A stretch of DNA of 64,000 bases from Flammeovirgaceae bacterium UBA7330 (GCA_002471275.1 DKPQ01000020.1:181038-245037), one strand, 5' to 3'; shown: positions 36,501 to 44,276, numbered from the stretch's first letter. The notes: generated by a model not told the origin, from the letters alone. Numbers and translations are program-made.

Positions 36501-36704
36501 CAGCTTGGCCGTCACCTCCCGCTCAATGATCTCCGGAGATACGTTGTGCCAGGAATAAGAGATCGTCAACGTATTGTTCGTCCGGCTTGGCTTGTAGTTA
36601 AGGTCCAGCAAGGGAATCACACTGATCCCAATGATGGCCAGCAGCACGAATGTGGCTATTACCCGGAAGGAAGAGATGTTGCTAATGTGTTGTTTACTGA
36701 CCAC
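33546..36704 (-). CDS. RND efflux permease (second, divergent)
   Basis: A 1,052-residue RND-family permease. It has the first helix and porter start (NISSFRVIATFVLLAIIGIS, then RTNNTLTISYSWHNVSPEII), TM4 with LGIIIDNTIVMIDHLRNH, an unusually long link with basic residues after TM6 (KRVSRRTIRNKRRVVRFSW) and the second half ending GGLIFSIVGILLVLPLIG. It has no adaptor of its own; the only adaptor in the window is the one at 28685. Composition is GC-rich like the first permease. An ACTAAA dyad lies 186 bp upstream, behind a repeat block. Confidence 0.9.
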   Translation of the reverse strand: MVSKQHISNISSFRVIATFVLLAIIGISVIPLLDLNYKPSRTNNTLTISYSWHNVSPEIIEREVTAKLEGTLATLQGVTEIYSESSTGQGFVRIKFDGVEDQQLLRFEVATLIRQVTPSFPQGVSYPSIRYGGGGDRQTLMTYTLNGKYSPQELQEYAEKNIKRPLSEIRELQEVNVYGAEPVEWELLYDIQQLKGLGLTPDDLSEAIQQYLDERPLGLTSIRTGGGTESTSYTGVYLTAPFDQEVAWEKIPVTKKGSRIIYLNTVSQIRKTYQEPTSYYRINGLNAINIVLVASDQVNEIVAGREVKQLMGEITESLPENITLSATYDSTEHMQSELFSIVWRMGLSLVILLLFVWLTSRNLAYMLIVLTGIVVNVLVAFIFYFLLGIEIQLYSLAGLTISLGIIIDNTIVMIDHLRNHQNKKVFLAILAATLTTIGSLSIIYFLEEEQVLRLLDFAYILAINLFVSLAISYYFVPALMEKLSLKKRVSRRTIRNKRRVVRFSWIYLRWMGWLGRFRVAVFALLILGFGLPVYLLPERLGEKGEEVSLAWYETLYNESLGSDWYRSNLHDPLQKWLGGSLYQFYRNVYTSSFYGEPERTTLYYNGRMPPGANIHQVNEAFREMENFISQFDEVEQFETSITGIRNARITIRFKPEHEMTYFPYYLKARLTEKAIYLGGIESGIYGVGRGFSNALNLGYKNTHLYLYGYSYQKLLDIAEGLRTELLAQERIKEVDIQGTTSFSGAPTYEYYMAFDPDEIMRQGLSISTLSRFLSETDISEQPVWRGNIEGDVVNLNIKPDEMNQLDIWNVQNFPIVSGDSMLHKVTGLADVSIRKSGDKIVRKDQQYQVVLAFDYIGSSQLKKRVVDRFIEETNEMLPIGYFIEQRGYWGWREDGTQYGLIGLVILIIFLIGATLFESIKQPLFAIMIIPVSFVGIFMTFYLFELNFDQGGYASFILLSGISVNAAFFIINDYNNLKKQSPGLSSRVLYMKAFNHKILPVLLTIISTVAGMIPFLIDGQNQVFWFALAAGTVGGLIFSIVGILLVLPLIGKR

Positions 36705-37084
36705 TCCCTTAAATATAAACTAAATCAGTACAATCCCATCAACCCCCTAACCTAATAGCCTAATAACCCACGTCGGAGTATCGGAAAGACTGAACATCAG
36801 AATATCTGAATGTCTTACAATCCAATCTCCTGTCTCCTACTCATAACCAATTAATTCAATAACCTCAGGTGATATAAAAACACCCATATAACTAAAAACT
36901 TAGTTTTTATGATTATCATTCATTGGCCTGCCCACCCCTTACTTGCGCATCAACGACTTGTCTGCCGAAGCCTTCGTGAAAGGTAGAACATCCCTATTCC
37001 GTGTCCTTGCCCCTTTCCTGTAGTTTTTTTGTCAAACCTATTAAGTATAATAACCATAACTCACTAACCAGTCCGATGATGCTA
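36705..37084. repeat. Intergenic repeat block F
   Basis: No gene. About 36735-36830 holds CCTAATAG/CCTAATAACC words and five GAATATC/GAACATC-like words. A degenerate TTGTCTGCCGAAGCCTTCGTGAAAGG unit follows near 36958, so the two kinds of unit lie on either side of the ACTAAA dyad. Confidence 0.6.
36891..36904 (-). promoter_or_regulatory. BlaI-type palindrome upstream of the second RND permease
   Basis: ACTAA-AAAC-TTAGT, a dyad close to the one at 30343-30356 that sits in the promoter of the repressor operon. It is 186 bp from the permease start at 36704. Orientation is not informative because the site is palindromic. Confidence 0.45.
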
Positions 37085-37425
37085 GTTAACAACTGGCTAA
37101 AAATGATTGAAGTTCTTTGATGAAAGATGGGGTGTCAAATACCCTATGTCATCAAAAACTGGAAGTGAGCTAGGATGAGCTGACCATATTCTTTGACTCT
37201 CACCTGAGATTTGGAAGATTAATTACACTACAAACCTGATAGAAAATCTGAACGGAAAATATAGAAGCACATCAAAAACAATATGTCATTCCCTACAGAT
37301 TAGGCTGTTATAAAATCAGTGTATCTGGTTTTGATTGAAGCTACCATAAGAGGACTCAGCCAGTCTGTAACTGGGGACTGTTCCTCAACTAGTTTACTAT
37401 ATTTGAAGAAAGGATCAAAGTCTTA
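37085..37425 (+). pseudogene. IS256-family transposase, 3' remnant
   Basis: Read on the plus strand in shifting frames: FFDERWGVKYP, then DELTIFFDS, YTTNLIENLNGKYRSTSK, MSFPTD-AVIKSVYLVLIEAT, and WTQPVCNWGLFLN-FTIFEER. This is the ordered C-terminal third of an IS256-type transposase with several frameshifts and two stops. It resembles a different IS256 subgroup from the remnant at 2675-3633 (NLIENLNGK instead of NSVEGFHRQ). It lies directly beside peptide gene 5. Confidence 0.75.
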
Positions 37426-37468
37426 TATTCTAACTCTGGATCTCATTTACGCAAAAATTGTCTTGTAA

Positions 37469-37708
37469 TCAGAAAGAATCACATGTTCCTACTGGACCAG
37501 TACATTGCGTCCCACCTATTCCACCACAAAGGCCTATTATACTATCACTGGTGCAATCTCCTGCATGGCCATCGCAACTGGTTGAACTTTCTTCACATCT
37601 TATACAACAAACACCGCCAGAACCACCTCTGAATTGAACTAGTTTGTCATTGCTCAAGATCTTATCAGATGATACATTAAGATTTCCAAATGTTTTTAAA
37701 ATTTTCAT
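37469..37708 (-). CDS. GG-leader Cys-rich peptide precursor 5
   Basis: A 79-residue precursor, the longest of the set. The 29-residue leader (KTFGNLNVSSDKILSNDKL, VQFRGG) lacks Cys. The 50-residue core has eight cysteines, including a CC pair (GGVCCIRCEES, TSC, GDC, GLC, TQC, GTC), and is glycine-rich. The operator copy is 109 bp upstream and the second element 22 nt upstream. No clear terminator was found; the gene ends next to an IS256 remnant. No propeller or other partner gene is adjacent on this strand. Confidence 0.84.
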   Translation of the reverse strand: MKILKTFGNLNVSSDKILSNDKLVQFRGGSGGVCCIRCEESSTSCDGHAGDCTSDSIIGLCGGIGGTQCTGPVGTCDSF

Positions 37709-37730
37709 TTCTTGTTTTGAATTAATTACT

Positions 37731-37758
37731 GTCTACTCTGTTCTGTTTTCAACATCCC
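37731..37758 (-). promoter_or_regulatory. Conserved leader-proximal element, copy 3
   Basis: On the minus strand GGGATGTTGAAAAC followed by AGAGTAGAC, ending 22 nt before the start at 37708. Confidence 0.58.
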
Positions 37759-37817
37759 AGGATATTTCAATCTCCTATGTATATCTTGAAATAACACCGT
37801 AAAACTAAGAGGTCAGA

Positions 37818-37834
37818 GTACAATATTTCTGGAC
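37818..37834 (-). promoter_or_regulatory. 17-bp dyad operator (GG-peptide box), copy 5
   Basis: On the minus strand GTCCAGAAATATTGTAC, 15/17 to consensus, 109 bp before the peptide start. Confidence 0.72.
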
Positions 37835-38074
37835 TGCTAGATAAATAATAAAATCTAATTTTAGATGGTTTGGATTTACTCCAGATCATCATATAGCATA
37901 CTCAAGAAAGGATACGATAGAAGGATGATTATTATTATGACTTATGCATTCAGGTGATAACTTTTGTGCCAATCAAGGTAATTGACTTTAGAAAGTTCAA
38001 ACGAATAACAGGTTCATTTTAAAGTATCTTATCCCTTATTATCGAATTGTTTTCTACTGCTATTGTAAGTTAGA
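37835..38074. other. AT-rich intergenic stretch
   Basis: No gene seen. Around 37972-38010 the bases GAAAGTTCAAACGA...GGTTCATTTTAAAG loosely resemble the CAAAATGA dyads upstream of the lanC-like gene, but the central motif is not kept. Confidence 0.35.
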
Positions 38075-38536
38075 TTATTGCCTAATATTAACCATATTGA
38101 ACTTGATTGGAATCACATAGACTGAACTGACTGTTTCCCCATTACGCTGCGCTGGAGTGAACTTTCCAAGCAATTTAATAACACGTACCATTTCTGCTTT
38201 GATCTCATCATTAATTTCTGTTGGAGGTATTGTCAGAGGAAGATAACCATTCACCACCAGACCATCTAACATAATTCCATTCCTCTTTTCTGCAACAATA
38301 TCTTGCACATCTCCCTTGGCATCTACAATAAATGAAACATAAGCCTGACCAACGCTGTGCGTATTCATGGCACTACTGGGATATTTAAGAGAATCTATGA
38401 TGGTCTGATACATAACATCATCACCTAACTTATATTTAGCCTGTAGATCTACATGATCATCAATTGAAGAAAAGGCACCTAGATACATCATCACCGACAG
38501 TGCAGTCAACGCAATACTTATACGAGGATAATTCAT
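38075..38536 (-). CDS. TonB C-terminal-domain-like protein
   Basis: A 153-residue exported protein. The N-terminal hydrophobic segment (ISIALTALSVMMYLGAFSS) is a signal anchor or signal peptide. The rest matches a TonB C-terminal fold: YPSSAMNTHSVGQAYVSFIV, DAKGDVQDI, and the end FTPAQRNGETVSSVYVIPIK. It lacks the long proline-rich linker of true TonB, so it is more like the stand-alone 'energy transducer TonB' small proteins of Bacteroidota. Partners are not encoded nearby. Confidence 0.8.
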   Translation of the reverse strand: MNYPRISIALTALSVMMYLGAFSSIDDHVDLQAKYKLGDDVMYQTIIDSLKYPSSAMNTHSVGQAYVSFIVDAKGDVQDIVAEKRNGIMLDGLVVNGYLPLTIPPTEINDEIKAEMVRVIKLLGKFTPAQRNGETVSSVYVIPIKFNMVNIRQ

Positions 38537-39049
38537 ATGTTAAATACTTTATTACTGTTTCCAGAACCAAAGTACAAAAACGTGATCAGACCTGCAAATT
38601 GTAGTTTAATTAGGAAATTTACTAAATCATCCAGGATCCCAATCCCGGAGCTTGTTTGTAACAAGTGTCTTTCCTCTCCCCATCCTTCGATTTCATCGAG
38701 ATTGTAGCGAGAAATTAGATATCATCATGGAATATTGGCAATGTCTCACATCCAAACATTGGACTCATCTACCGGAGCATCAGAGTAGCTAGAACATCAG
38801 AGAGTCTGAAAGTCTTCCTTACGCTTTTCATTTAGGTTATCAACCCACTTTGTCCACCGAAACTCCTTGATCAACATAGCCTTGGCGAAGTTGATTAGTG
38901 CAGGTGGAAATTTCAAGGGAGGTGGAATAACCATTAACTCAACAACACCATTAACTGAATAACCAAGCTCTTCATAAGCGTGTAATTATTCAGCGTAATC
39001 AAGTCTAACTTCTTTTTTCTATCTTGGAAGTAACTAAAGAAGCCATTTA
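38537..39049. repeat. Intergenic repeat block G
   Basis: No gene. From about 38640 it contains GCTTGTTTGTAACAAGTG (38651-38668), TTCGATTTCATCGAG (38686-38700), tandem GAACATC-like words (38777-38815), a TTGTCCACCGAAAC...GTGCAGGTGGAAA unit (about 38849-38912) and AACTCAACA/CATTAACTG words. Confidence 0.62.
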
Positions 39050-39749
39050 GTGAGAAGTAAACGAAGATGGAATAATCTTTCCAATGAGCAACGAGAAGAA
39101 TTAAAAGGCCTTGGATGGGAAGCTCCACGCTTTGAAAATGAAGAAGGAGCCGGATTAGATATTTTATTCATGCACAGGGAAATGATAAAATGGTTAACAA
39201 TCATTTACATCATCTACATGATCCAAATACACAAAAGTAGAAGGATGGGATCCCATTCCCTTTGATCACAATGACCACGTCTGGAAAATGTCCCCATTAT
39301 GGGAGGGTGCTGACAGGGCCTTTATATGGGCAAATCACCCAAACACAACCGAAGAATATAAAAGAATGGTAGAAACAGAATTCAGAAATGAAGATTGGCT
39401 ACGCTCTTTACCCTTAGATGAAGTAGCTTCAGAAATGGAGCGGACAATTCATGGATGGATGCACTTGCATTGGAGTGAAAGGATTCCTTATAATCCTTGG
39501 GAAGAATCAGTTGCTAATGATTGGCTGGGAGCACCCTTTTCTAGCCATGTGAATGATGCCTTTTGGAAGCTTCATGGATTTATCGATGAGACCATAACCC
39601 TATGGGAATCAGCAAACCAAAAGAAAGCCGGCTTTTCAAGTGCTTGGGATGGCCATTCGGGCTATTTACCGGAAATGAAGCATACAGCAAATCCAAAACT
39701 TCTGAAGAAGTTAGATGTAAAACATAAAACCCTGAAGATTATGACCTAG
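39050..39749 (+). pseudogene. Frameshifted conserved hypothetical gene
   Basis: Two frameshifts (near 39190 and 39235) split a frame that otherwise reads continuously: MRSKRRWNNLSNEQREELKG, RFENEEGAGLDILFMHREMI, then in another frame MVNNHLHHLHDPN, then VEGWDPIPFDHNDHVWKM followed by MSPLWEGADRAFIWANHPNT and ERTIHGWMHLHWSERIPYNP. The His-rich MHREM and HGWMHLHW motifs recall copper-site proteins of the tyrosinase kind, but I cannot assign it with confidence. It starts at GTG 39050 and is not functional as it stands, unless the shifts are sequencing errors. Confidence 0.6.
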
Positions 39750-39995
39750 AAAGTTCCAATTCTTGAAGGTGTATACCAGGAAGACATAATTGTGGGCGAA
39801 TTAAGAACTAATACTATTTTACCAGCCCATTTAATTATATTTCAAGTGTTCATTTTGAACTTTTGGAATACCTTTAATCCCTGTTGGATATTCGAGTGAT
39901 GCTGACCCCCTTACCGGGCATACTGTCCCCTCTTAGCGGTCTTGTTTTTTAAAGAACTCGATGGACTGACAATTTTACTGTTTTTTCCTTAGACT

Positions 39996-40656
39996 TCATT
40001 TTATTTCTATTCGGTACGACGAGTGGACTAGTCTATCCAAATTAGCATCCGCTATAGTCTCTGGCAGTTGACTGGCGATAATGGTTGATGCCTTCCCATG
40101 CCTGTCTTCAATCATTTCCATAAAATCCATTTGCTGTTGCTTTTCCAGATGTGTAAGACCAAAATCATCGAATATCAGCAAGTTGGTTTTGGCTATAAGA
40201 ACTTGTAAATGGTACCTTCCGCTCTTGCCATCTTAGTTTTCAGCATGAGTTTTTGAGTATTAAAGTAAGCTACCTTATATCCTTGTATGCAGGCCTGATT
40301 GCCTAAGGCTGAAGATAGGAAGCTTTTCCCACACCCTGCGGCCCCTATGATGAGAACCGATTCTCCCTTGGAGATATATTCTCCTGTGGCCAAAGTAGCA
40401 AGGAGTGTTTTATCTACACCTCATGTCGGATCTGTTCGCAACTCTTCGATGGAGGCTTTGTAACGGAAGGCAGCCTGATGTTCCAGCCTTCTAAACCTCC
40501 TGTTTTGTCTCTTTCCTGCTCCTCGGCCTGAAGCAGAAGCTCCATTCCATCAAGAAGCGAAAGTTCATGTAGTTGCCTTGTTTCCTTCAATGCTGTCCAA
40601 CTTCTAAACATGCCATGCAGCCTTAGTTTGTTCATCTGTGTTTCGATTTGATTCAT
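39996..40656 (-). pseudogene. istB: istB (IS21 helper ATPase), frameshifted
   Basis: Three fragments form an IstB: the N-terminal MNQIETQMNKLRLHGMFRSW, the Walker A part ESVLIIGAAGCGKSFLSSAL, and the Walker B part LLIFDDFGLTHLEKQQQMDF ending with LDRLVHSSYRIEIK. Frameshifts lie near 40490-40410 and at about 40187 (YKFL-stop against AKTNLLIFDD). A further shift cuts the last codons. Confidence 0.82.
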
Positions 40657-40707
40657 TGGAAATTATTTTTTAGTTGTTCAATGGTCTTCTGATATGTTCT
40701 TTTCCTC

Positions 40708-42251
40708 TCAGTTCTTATGTCTGGGCAATGGCTTATCAGGCAGTTCCGATCCTTGTTCTGTCATCTTGTTTTCCAGTATGTTTTTGATAAATGAGTAGGT
40801 GTAGTTTTGGTAGTCTATGGCCATTTGACAGGCTTTATTGAATAAGTCAGCTTCCGTCTTCCTATACAGGCCAAACAGTCCGTCACAGGTTCTGTAAAGT
40901 TGTTCAGGGTACCTGTTTTGGGAAAATACCAATGATATGAGTTGGCGGAGCACCGGGGATCTTTTTTCGGCCTGTTCTATATAATAGCGGGGGCTTCTGT
41001 CCCGGTAATGTTTGGTGGTGAGAACACAGATGCTCATTGACTGTGATATAAACTCCTGTCGTACGGCTTCTGATATGTGCGGCTACCTGATCCCCTTTAG
41101 AGAGGATGTAAACCATATTTCTGGTGTATATCACCTTCACTTTGCTGCCAATTAGCCTGTAGGGAACACAGTAGTAGTTCTTATTTTCAGACAGATAGAT
41201 GTGGTTATTCTTGGCTACCTTAAGTTCTCTATAGTTTTTCATCTCAAACCTTTCAACAGGAAGCGGTGAGAGCAGCTTCTTTTCTTCTGCAAAGAACTTC
41301 TCTTCTCTGCAATATGGCTTCTGCTGCATTCTGGTCTGGTTATGAGCTTTTATTTTTTCTGTGATGGCCTTATTGAGAGAGTGGAGGTCAAAGAATTGCA
41401 TGTTACGCAATCTGGCATAGGCCCTGCTATAAATCAGGTTTACCTGGTTTTCTACCAGTGCTTTATCCTGTGGTCGTTTTGCCCTGGCAGGAACTACAGT
41501 TATACCATAGTGATTGGCAAAATCTTCAAGGATCCTGTTGATGTCTGGTTCGTAACGATTGGCCTTGATAACAGCTGCTTTAAGGTTATCCGGTACCAGA
41601 GCCTGCGGAACACCCCCCAGCTCCTGTAAGCAGCAGGATAAAACAAGAAGAAAATCTTCTGTGGACTGGCTACTTACCACCATGGCAAAACTGTAGTCTG
41701 AGTAAGGAAGGCAGGCAACAAACATCTGGCATTCTATAACCTCTCCGGTTGTTTTATCCATATAATGAGGCTTCTTGCCTGCAAAATCAATGAAGAGCTT
41801 TTCTGCTGGTTTATGTTCCAGCACCATGCTAGGTTTAGAAGCAACCTTCTGTTGCTGAATATGTAGCAGAACTGTGAATAGCCATAGCCATCCGGGTTTT
41901 GCTGCCAGTATTCCTCCAATAAAAGCCGTTTATTGACCCCTATACGTGTTAGCTCCTTTAGGGAGTATTACAGTACTCCATATGGGAGATGAGGTCGTCA
42001 TAACGGTCATCTTTATAAGCCGGGTTGCCGGCATGAAACTTAGCTTCCAGTACCGGGTTTTCAAGCTTGACCAGCTCCGGTAAAGACATTGCTTTGCTTC
42101 CTGAGGTAAGAGCCGGGAACTTATTTAAATAGCTTTTTACTGTCGTCTTGCTTATGCCAAGTGTTCGTGCAATAGCTTTTTTGCCTTTGCCCTGCTGATG
42201 TAGTAAGAGTAATTGTTTTATCTGACTCATAGATTTTGGTTTTCCTGCCAT
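40708..42251 (-). pseudogene. istA: istA (IS21 transposase), frameshifted
   Basis: The pieces in order are the HTH MAGKPKSMSQIKQLLLLHQQ with GISKTTVKSYLNKF, the core with the catalytic region AEKLFIDFAGKKPHYMDKTT and LVPDNLKAAVIKANRYEPDI, and the C-terminal part (MSICVLTTKHYRDRSPRYYI, later LYRKTEADLFNKACQMAIDY). At least three frameshifts are visible (after MEYCNTP, near 41830, and near 41030). Not functional. Confidence 0.83.
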
Positions 42252-42425
42252 CGGGTATTTTGCAATTTAGATTGATCGCGAAAAAACCAAAACCATCATT
42301 TTGAGGGGTCAACATGCTCCGAAATCTGATCCAAAGGGGTTAGCATCTGCCGGAATGTCAGTCGAAATATGCCTGTAAAAGCACTTTTTTCTATCTCTCC
42401 AAGAGCGGTATCATGGGGTCAGTAT

Positions 42426-42717
42426 TGGCCGGATTATCCACCTGTAACCCCCGAACCCAGGGACCAATACTCCCTTGACTCTTAACCCCATACTCCCTCT
42501 AGGTCAGCGTGATTTCAGTGCAAATATCTACCATCTTTGGCAACACTACCAACCCTGGAGCTCGTTTGTTCAACCCATTAAGCCTAATACCTATAAGTTA
42601 CAAACCAATCCAATTTATCGGAATATCACCTCTTGGCACAGGCTCATGCGCGCGTCCGCTTATGATAGAGAGACTTTGCTTACTACATAGTGGGTGCTCC
42701 TGATATGCACTGAAGAG
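42426..42717. repeat. Intergenic repeat block H
   Basis: No gene. AT-rich and CC-rich words without long order, plus a GCGCGTCCGCTTATG unit (42646-42664) and TAAGCCTAATACC/CCTATAAG words. Lies between the IS21 end and the propeller stop. Confidence 0.5.
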
Positions 42718-43872
42718 CTACTGCTCTGTAGTACTTAACTTGGCAATAATGACCACAGGGTTGTCAGATTCACTCATCTTTTGATAGGTTCTCAACTCTT
42801 TAGGTAGTTCTTTTACCAACTGAGGATTATCATCAAACCACTGAATAATTTCATGTGCTTCCAAAAATCCGATCAACTCATTGTTGTTATTGATGCTAGA
42901 AATCTTCATGGGGAAAAACCCAGCCATATCATTGGTGAATCCCGAACCATCTGATTGACTATAGTCTCCTACCATCACTTCCATATTACTTTTATCGAAC
43001 ACAGCAGTATGTTTTTCTTTTTCAAAATCAAAAGTGTAGAATAGAAATCTTTCCGATTCATAAATATGGTTATACATAAAATATTCTGACATAGGAAAGC
43101 CGACAGTTTGTTTGTTGTACGGAGGAGAGAATTTACCCCTGCTCAAAACATACCTTGGAGAAATTCCTTCTGCGGTGATGTGAAAAAGCGTATCATTAAA
43201 TTGTTCACAGAAGTATAATTGTGAATTGTATTTGTAAAACCAACCATTGGGTTTATATACATGTATTGATTTAGATTTTGGAGCTACAAGGTAGTTTGGG
43301 AATGTTTGTATTACATTTCCTAGTGAATCAAATATTACTAATTTGACTTTCTCATTGCCGTTATAATTTAGTGCGTATCCAACATAATTTTCATCATTAA
43401 TTTTTGCAGTAGTAAATGAATTTTCTGGTGTGACTATTTCATTTTTCAAATCTCCTTTTAAAGAAAACTCGAGCTTTTTACTGTTCCCTCTAGCATATAT
43501 AGTATTTGTTTCTTCCTCAAAGGGGAGTACATCAATTGTACTCATGTAACTTCCGGGATTCCTACCATAGTTTGAAATTTCTCTTAGGAATCGTCCGGTT
43601 TTTCTCTCAAACACCAAAATTTGCCTGTAAGATATTGCAACAATATTATCTTCATTTGCAAAAAGGCGAAGACGCTTATTGATTAGAGAATTCTCTGTAG
43701 TTTCAAGTTGAATATACTCAACATCTGAGGCCAAGTGACTTAAACTGATTTCTCGTGGTTGGTATAGTACCTTTGTCACATCAATTACCCTGATCCTCTC
43801 AGTCTCTTCAAAACCACAATTGGAAAGTATTGGGACACACAATACCAGTAATAAAGATTTTAAATTTCTCAC
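42718..43872 (-). CDS. Six-bladed beta-propeller lipoprotein
   Basis: A 384-residue lipoprotein with lipobox ILSNC (Cys19). The pattern is as in 22120 and 30382: VIDVTKVLYQPREISLSHLA, VEYIQLETTENS, ISYRQILVFERKTGRFLREI, and the C-terminal DNPVVIIAKL. It lies 134 bp downstream of peptide gene 6 on the same strand, with a hairpin between, so read-through from the peptide promoter could give a low level of propeller. This is the second case in the window of propeller and GG-peptide as direct neighbours. Confidence 0.84.
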   Translation of the reverse strand: MRNLKSLLLVLCVPILSNCGFEETERIRVIDVTKVLYQPREISLSHLASDVEYIQLETTENSLINKRLRLFANEDNIVAISYRQILVFERKTGRFLREISNYGRNPGSYMSTIDVLPFEEETNTIYARGNSKKLEFSLKGDLKNEIVTPENSFTTAKINDENYVGYALNYNGNEKVKLVIFDSLGNVIQTFPNYLVAPKSKSIHVYKPNGWFYKYNSQLYFCEQFNDTLFHITAEGISPRYVLSRGKFSPPYNKQTVGFPMSEYFMYNHIYESERFLFYTFDFEKEKHTAVFDKSNMEVMVGDYSQSDGSGFTNDMAGFFPMKISSINNNNELIGFLEAHEIIQWFDDNPQLVKELPKELRTYQKMSESDNPVVIIAKLSTTEQ

Positions 43873-43938
43873 TTGATAAAAGTGTCGGATTTATATGCTC
43901 TTAGCAAATTTATCTATTTCTTCCTTAGCTAAATGATT

Positions 43939-43966
43939 AGGCCGAGATAAGTAGAACTCCCGGCCT
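43939..43966 (-). terminator. Hairpin between peptide gene 6 and the propeller gene
   Basis: AGGCCG pairs with CGGCCT across a loop that resembles the 5526-5551 hairpin after peptide gene 1 (both AGGCCGAGA...CGGCCT). The T-tract is poor, so it may only attenuate. Confidence 0.45.
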
Positions 43967-44006
43967 TCATACTTGCTTTTAATAGTAACTTAAGAATAAA
44001 CTGGAA

Positions 44007-44195
44007 TTAGAGGCCGCAAAAAGACATACAATGCGATAAACTGGACGAACATTCTTTAGTTCCATCACTACAACAACAAGGTATTCCACTAGTACATTCT
44101 TTATCGCAATCACTTGATCCTCCTCTGAAGCTCACCAACTCTTTTTGTTTGAGCATTTTATCACTTTTTAACTTAAGTTTTTCTAAAATTTTCAT
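44007..44195 (-). CDS. GG-leader Cys-rich peptide precursor 6
   Basis: A 62-residue precursor. The 26-residue leader (MKILEKLKLKSDKMLKQKEL, VSFRGG) lacks Cys. The 36-residue core is Ser-rich with eight cysteines, three of them consecutive (SSDCDKECTSGIPCCCSDG, KEC, SHC, SFC). The operator copy is 81 bp upstream and the second element 20 nt upstream. Eight Cys in 36 residues is the highest density in the set and points to a compact disulfide-knotted product. Confidence 0.85.
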   Translation of the reverse strand: MKILEKLKLKSDKMLKQKELVSFRGGSSDCDKECTSGIPCCCSDGTKECSSSLSHCMSFCGL

Positions 44196-44215
44196 TTTTT
44201 ATTATTTAGTGTTTA

Positions 44216-44241
44216 GCCTACTCTAGGTTTTCGGCGTCCCC
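44216..44241 (-). promoter_or_regulatory. Conserved leader-proximal element, copy 4
   Basis: On the minus strand GGGGACGCCGAAAACC then AGAGTAGGC, ending 20 nt before the start. It is closest to copy 2. Confidence 0.6.
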
Positions 44242-44276
44242 TATTTTTTAACTTGATACAAATAACCAATGTACCA

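Larger units (their letters stand above)
39900..42425 (-). mobile_element. Decayed IS21-family element
   Basis: About 2.53 kb, the usual IS21 size, with istA and istB in order on the minus strand. The ends TGCTGACCCC (39900) and TACTGACCCC (minus strand from 42425) form terminal repeats, with extra internal copies (AGGGGTCAACATG at about 42302, AGGGGTTAGCATC at about 42334) as is typical for IS21. No target duplication was recognised. Both genes carry frameshifts. Confidence 0.8.

Noticed and set aside
33942..36755. Frames on both strands overlapping the second RND permease
   Set aside because: Out-of-frame or antisense to a 1,052-residue gene with clear RND motifs.
39900..42425. Active IS21
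   Set aside because: Both istA and istB have several frameshifts, and no target duplication flanks the ends.
20340..42700. CRISPR array
   Set aside because: The repeats in the intergenic blocks are short, of several kinds, irregularly spaced and without uniform spacers; no cas gene is present.
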